A DNA stretch of 24,534 nucleotides from Bacteroidetes bacterium UBA6183 (GTDB taxonomy: Bacteria > Bacteroidota > Bacteroidia > UKL13-3). Location of the stretch: contig DITN01000046.1 in NCBI GenBank assembly GCA_002422865.1, forward strand, positions 23,237-47,770, written 5' to 3'. The translations under genes and the position numbers were made by a program. The notes beneath the pieces are model-generated. The model was given only the letters and a program-made list of their open reading frames with translations. It did no database searches and was not told the DNA's origin. Numbering within the stretch: position 1 is the first letter of the stretch; the number at the start of each line of letters is the position of its first letter. Below, piece by piece: positions 23,755 through 24,534 of the stretch.

Positions 23755-24534
23755 ATGTGTGGAATAGTAGCTTATATAGGTCACCGCGAGGCCTACCCAA
23801 TCATTATTAAAGGTTTAAAACGTCTAGAATACCGCGGGTATGATAGTGCTGGCGTTGCCCTTTTAACTCCCGAAAAAGCATTAAACATTTACAAAAAAAG
23901 TGGAAAAGTAGCCGACCTTGAAAATGAAAGTAAAGGAAAGGATCTTCACGCAAACACTGGCATGGGACATACCCGTTGGGCTACCCATGGTGCACCCAAT
24001 GATGTTAACGCCCACCCTCATTTATCGCAAAGTGGCGAATTTGCAATTATCCATAATGGAATTATTGAAAATTACCATTCGTTAAAAACAGCTTTAATAG
24101 AACGCGGACATACGTTTAAAAGTGAAACTGATACCGAAGTATTAATTCATTTAATTGAAGAAGTGCATCAAAACAACAATGTTAACTTCGAGGACGCTGT
24201 ACGTATGTCATTAACGCAGGTAGTTGGTGCGTATGCTATTGTTATTTTGTCAAAATCAAATCCTAATTACCTTATTGGCGCCCGCAAAGGCAGTCCGATG
24301 GTTGTAGGCATTGGCGAAAACGAGCACTTCATAGCAAGTGATGCTACACCAATTGTTGAGTATACCCGTAATGTGGTTTACCTAAACGATGGGGAACTGG
24401 TGATTATTGATAACAATAACTTAACGGTTAAAACTATTGATAATACCATTAAAACGCCTTATATACATGAACTTGAAATTAACCTAGAGAGCATAGAAAA
24501 GGGGGGATTTGAGCATTTTATGCTTAAAGAAATT
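23755..24534 (+). CDS. glmS: Glucosamine-fructose-6-phosphate aminotransferase (5' part, runs off window)
   Basis: GlmS converts fructose 6-phosphate and glutamine to glucosamine 6-phosphate, the entry to peptidoglycan and other amino sugars. The frame is open from ATG 23755 to the window end, 260 codons of a family length near 610. It begins MCGIVAYIG with the Ntn-amidotransferase nucleophile Cys2. It continues with LKRLEYRGYDSAGVA, HTRWATHG and IHNGIIENY, the classical glutamine amidotransferase signatures, then SETDTEVLIHLI and ASDATPIVEYT. The isomerase (SIS) half lies beyond the window. It follows the DAHP synthase by 15 bp on the same strand, so it probably ends the same transcription unit. 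No glmS ribozyme is expected or seen in the 15-bp gap. Confidence 0.97.
   Translation, partial: MCGIVAYIGHREAYPIIIKGLKRLEYRGYDSAGVALLTPEKALNIYKKSGKVADLENESKGKDLHANTGMGHTRWATHGAPNDVNAHPHLSQSGEFAIIHNGIIENYHSLKTALIERGHTFKSETDTEVLIHLIEEVHQNNNVNFEDAVRMSLTQVVGAYAIVILSKSNPNYLIGARKGSPMVVGIGENEHFIASDATPIVEYTRNVVYLNDGELVIIDNNNLTVKTIDNTIKTPYIHELEINLESIEKGGFEHFMLKEI

Noticed and set aside
1..24534. CRISPR arrays, tRNA/rRNA genes, insertion sequences, phage or defence genes
   Set aside because: I looked for spaced repeats, cloverleaf-like stretches, transposase or integrase motifs and defence domains on both strands and found none.

Overview
The window is chromosomal DNA of a Bacteroidota member (a Chitinophagia-, Sphingobacteriia- or Flavobacteriia-like lineage; I cannot resolve it further). 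The evidence is an AT-rich sequence, a type IX secretion C-terminal sorting domain, a TonB receptor paired with a DUF4249 lipoprotein, a DUF4270 lipoprotein next to a reduced glycogen-synthase-like protein, weak or absent Shine-Dalgarno sequences, and promoter-like boxes matching the Bacteroidota -7 element TAnnTTTG. I see no rRNA, tRNA, CRISPR array, insertion sequence, integrase or phage gene. Most of the window is housekeeping and cell-envelope DNA.

Layout. 3-3944 (+): the 3' part of a giant secreted T9SS protein with internal repeats, closed by a terminator. 4087-8106 (+): a Glu/Leu/Phe/Val-type dehydrogenase, kynureninase (kynU) and kynurenine 3-monooxygenase (kmo), ending in a strong terminator. 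8169-9319 (+): an unrecognised multi-pass membrane protein and an exported DUF4440 (NTF2-like) protein. 9320-12537 (-): a TonB-dependent receptor followed 8 bp later by a DUF4249 lipoprotein. 12721-15647 (-): the homocysteine-binding half of a split MetH, a 46-residue FeoB-associated-type Cys-rich membrane protein, and an APC-family amino acid permease. 15784-17718 (+): a DEAD-box RNA helicase with a DbpA RNA-binding domain and an RGG tail, closed by a terminator. 17817-18143 (+): a small membrane protein that converges on lutB through a bidirectional terminator. 18195-20443 (-): panC then lutB. 20558-24534 (+): a reduced GT5 glycogen-synthase-like protein overlapping a DUF4270 lipoprotein, then a DAHP synthase and the 5' part of glmS.

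How the genes work together. kmo and kynU are consecutive enzymes of the kynurenine pathway: KMO makes 3-hydroxykynurenine and KynU cleaves it to 3-hydroxyanthranilate, the precursor of quinolinate and NAD. The TonB receptor and DUF4249 lipoprotein look like an outer-membrane uptake pair of unknown substrate. The most intriguing unit is the overlapping pair at 20558-22703. The GT5-like protein lacks the C-terminal Rossmann domain and the conserved glycine pair of the ADP-glucose loop, yet it is tightly coupled to a lipoprotein of unknown function beside panC and glmS.

Four genes seem to use non-ATG starts: GTG for the TonB receptor, the permease and the DAHP synthase, and TTG for the helicase. 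No gene-free stretch exceeds 300 bases; the longest gap is 12538-12720.
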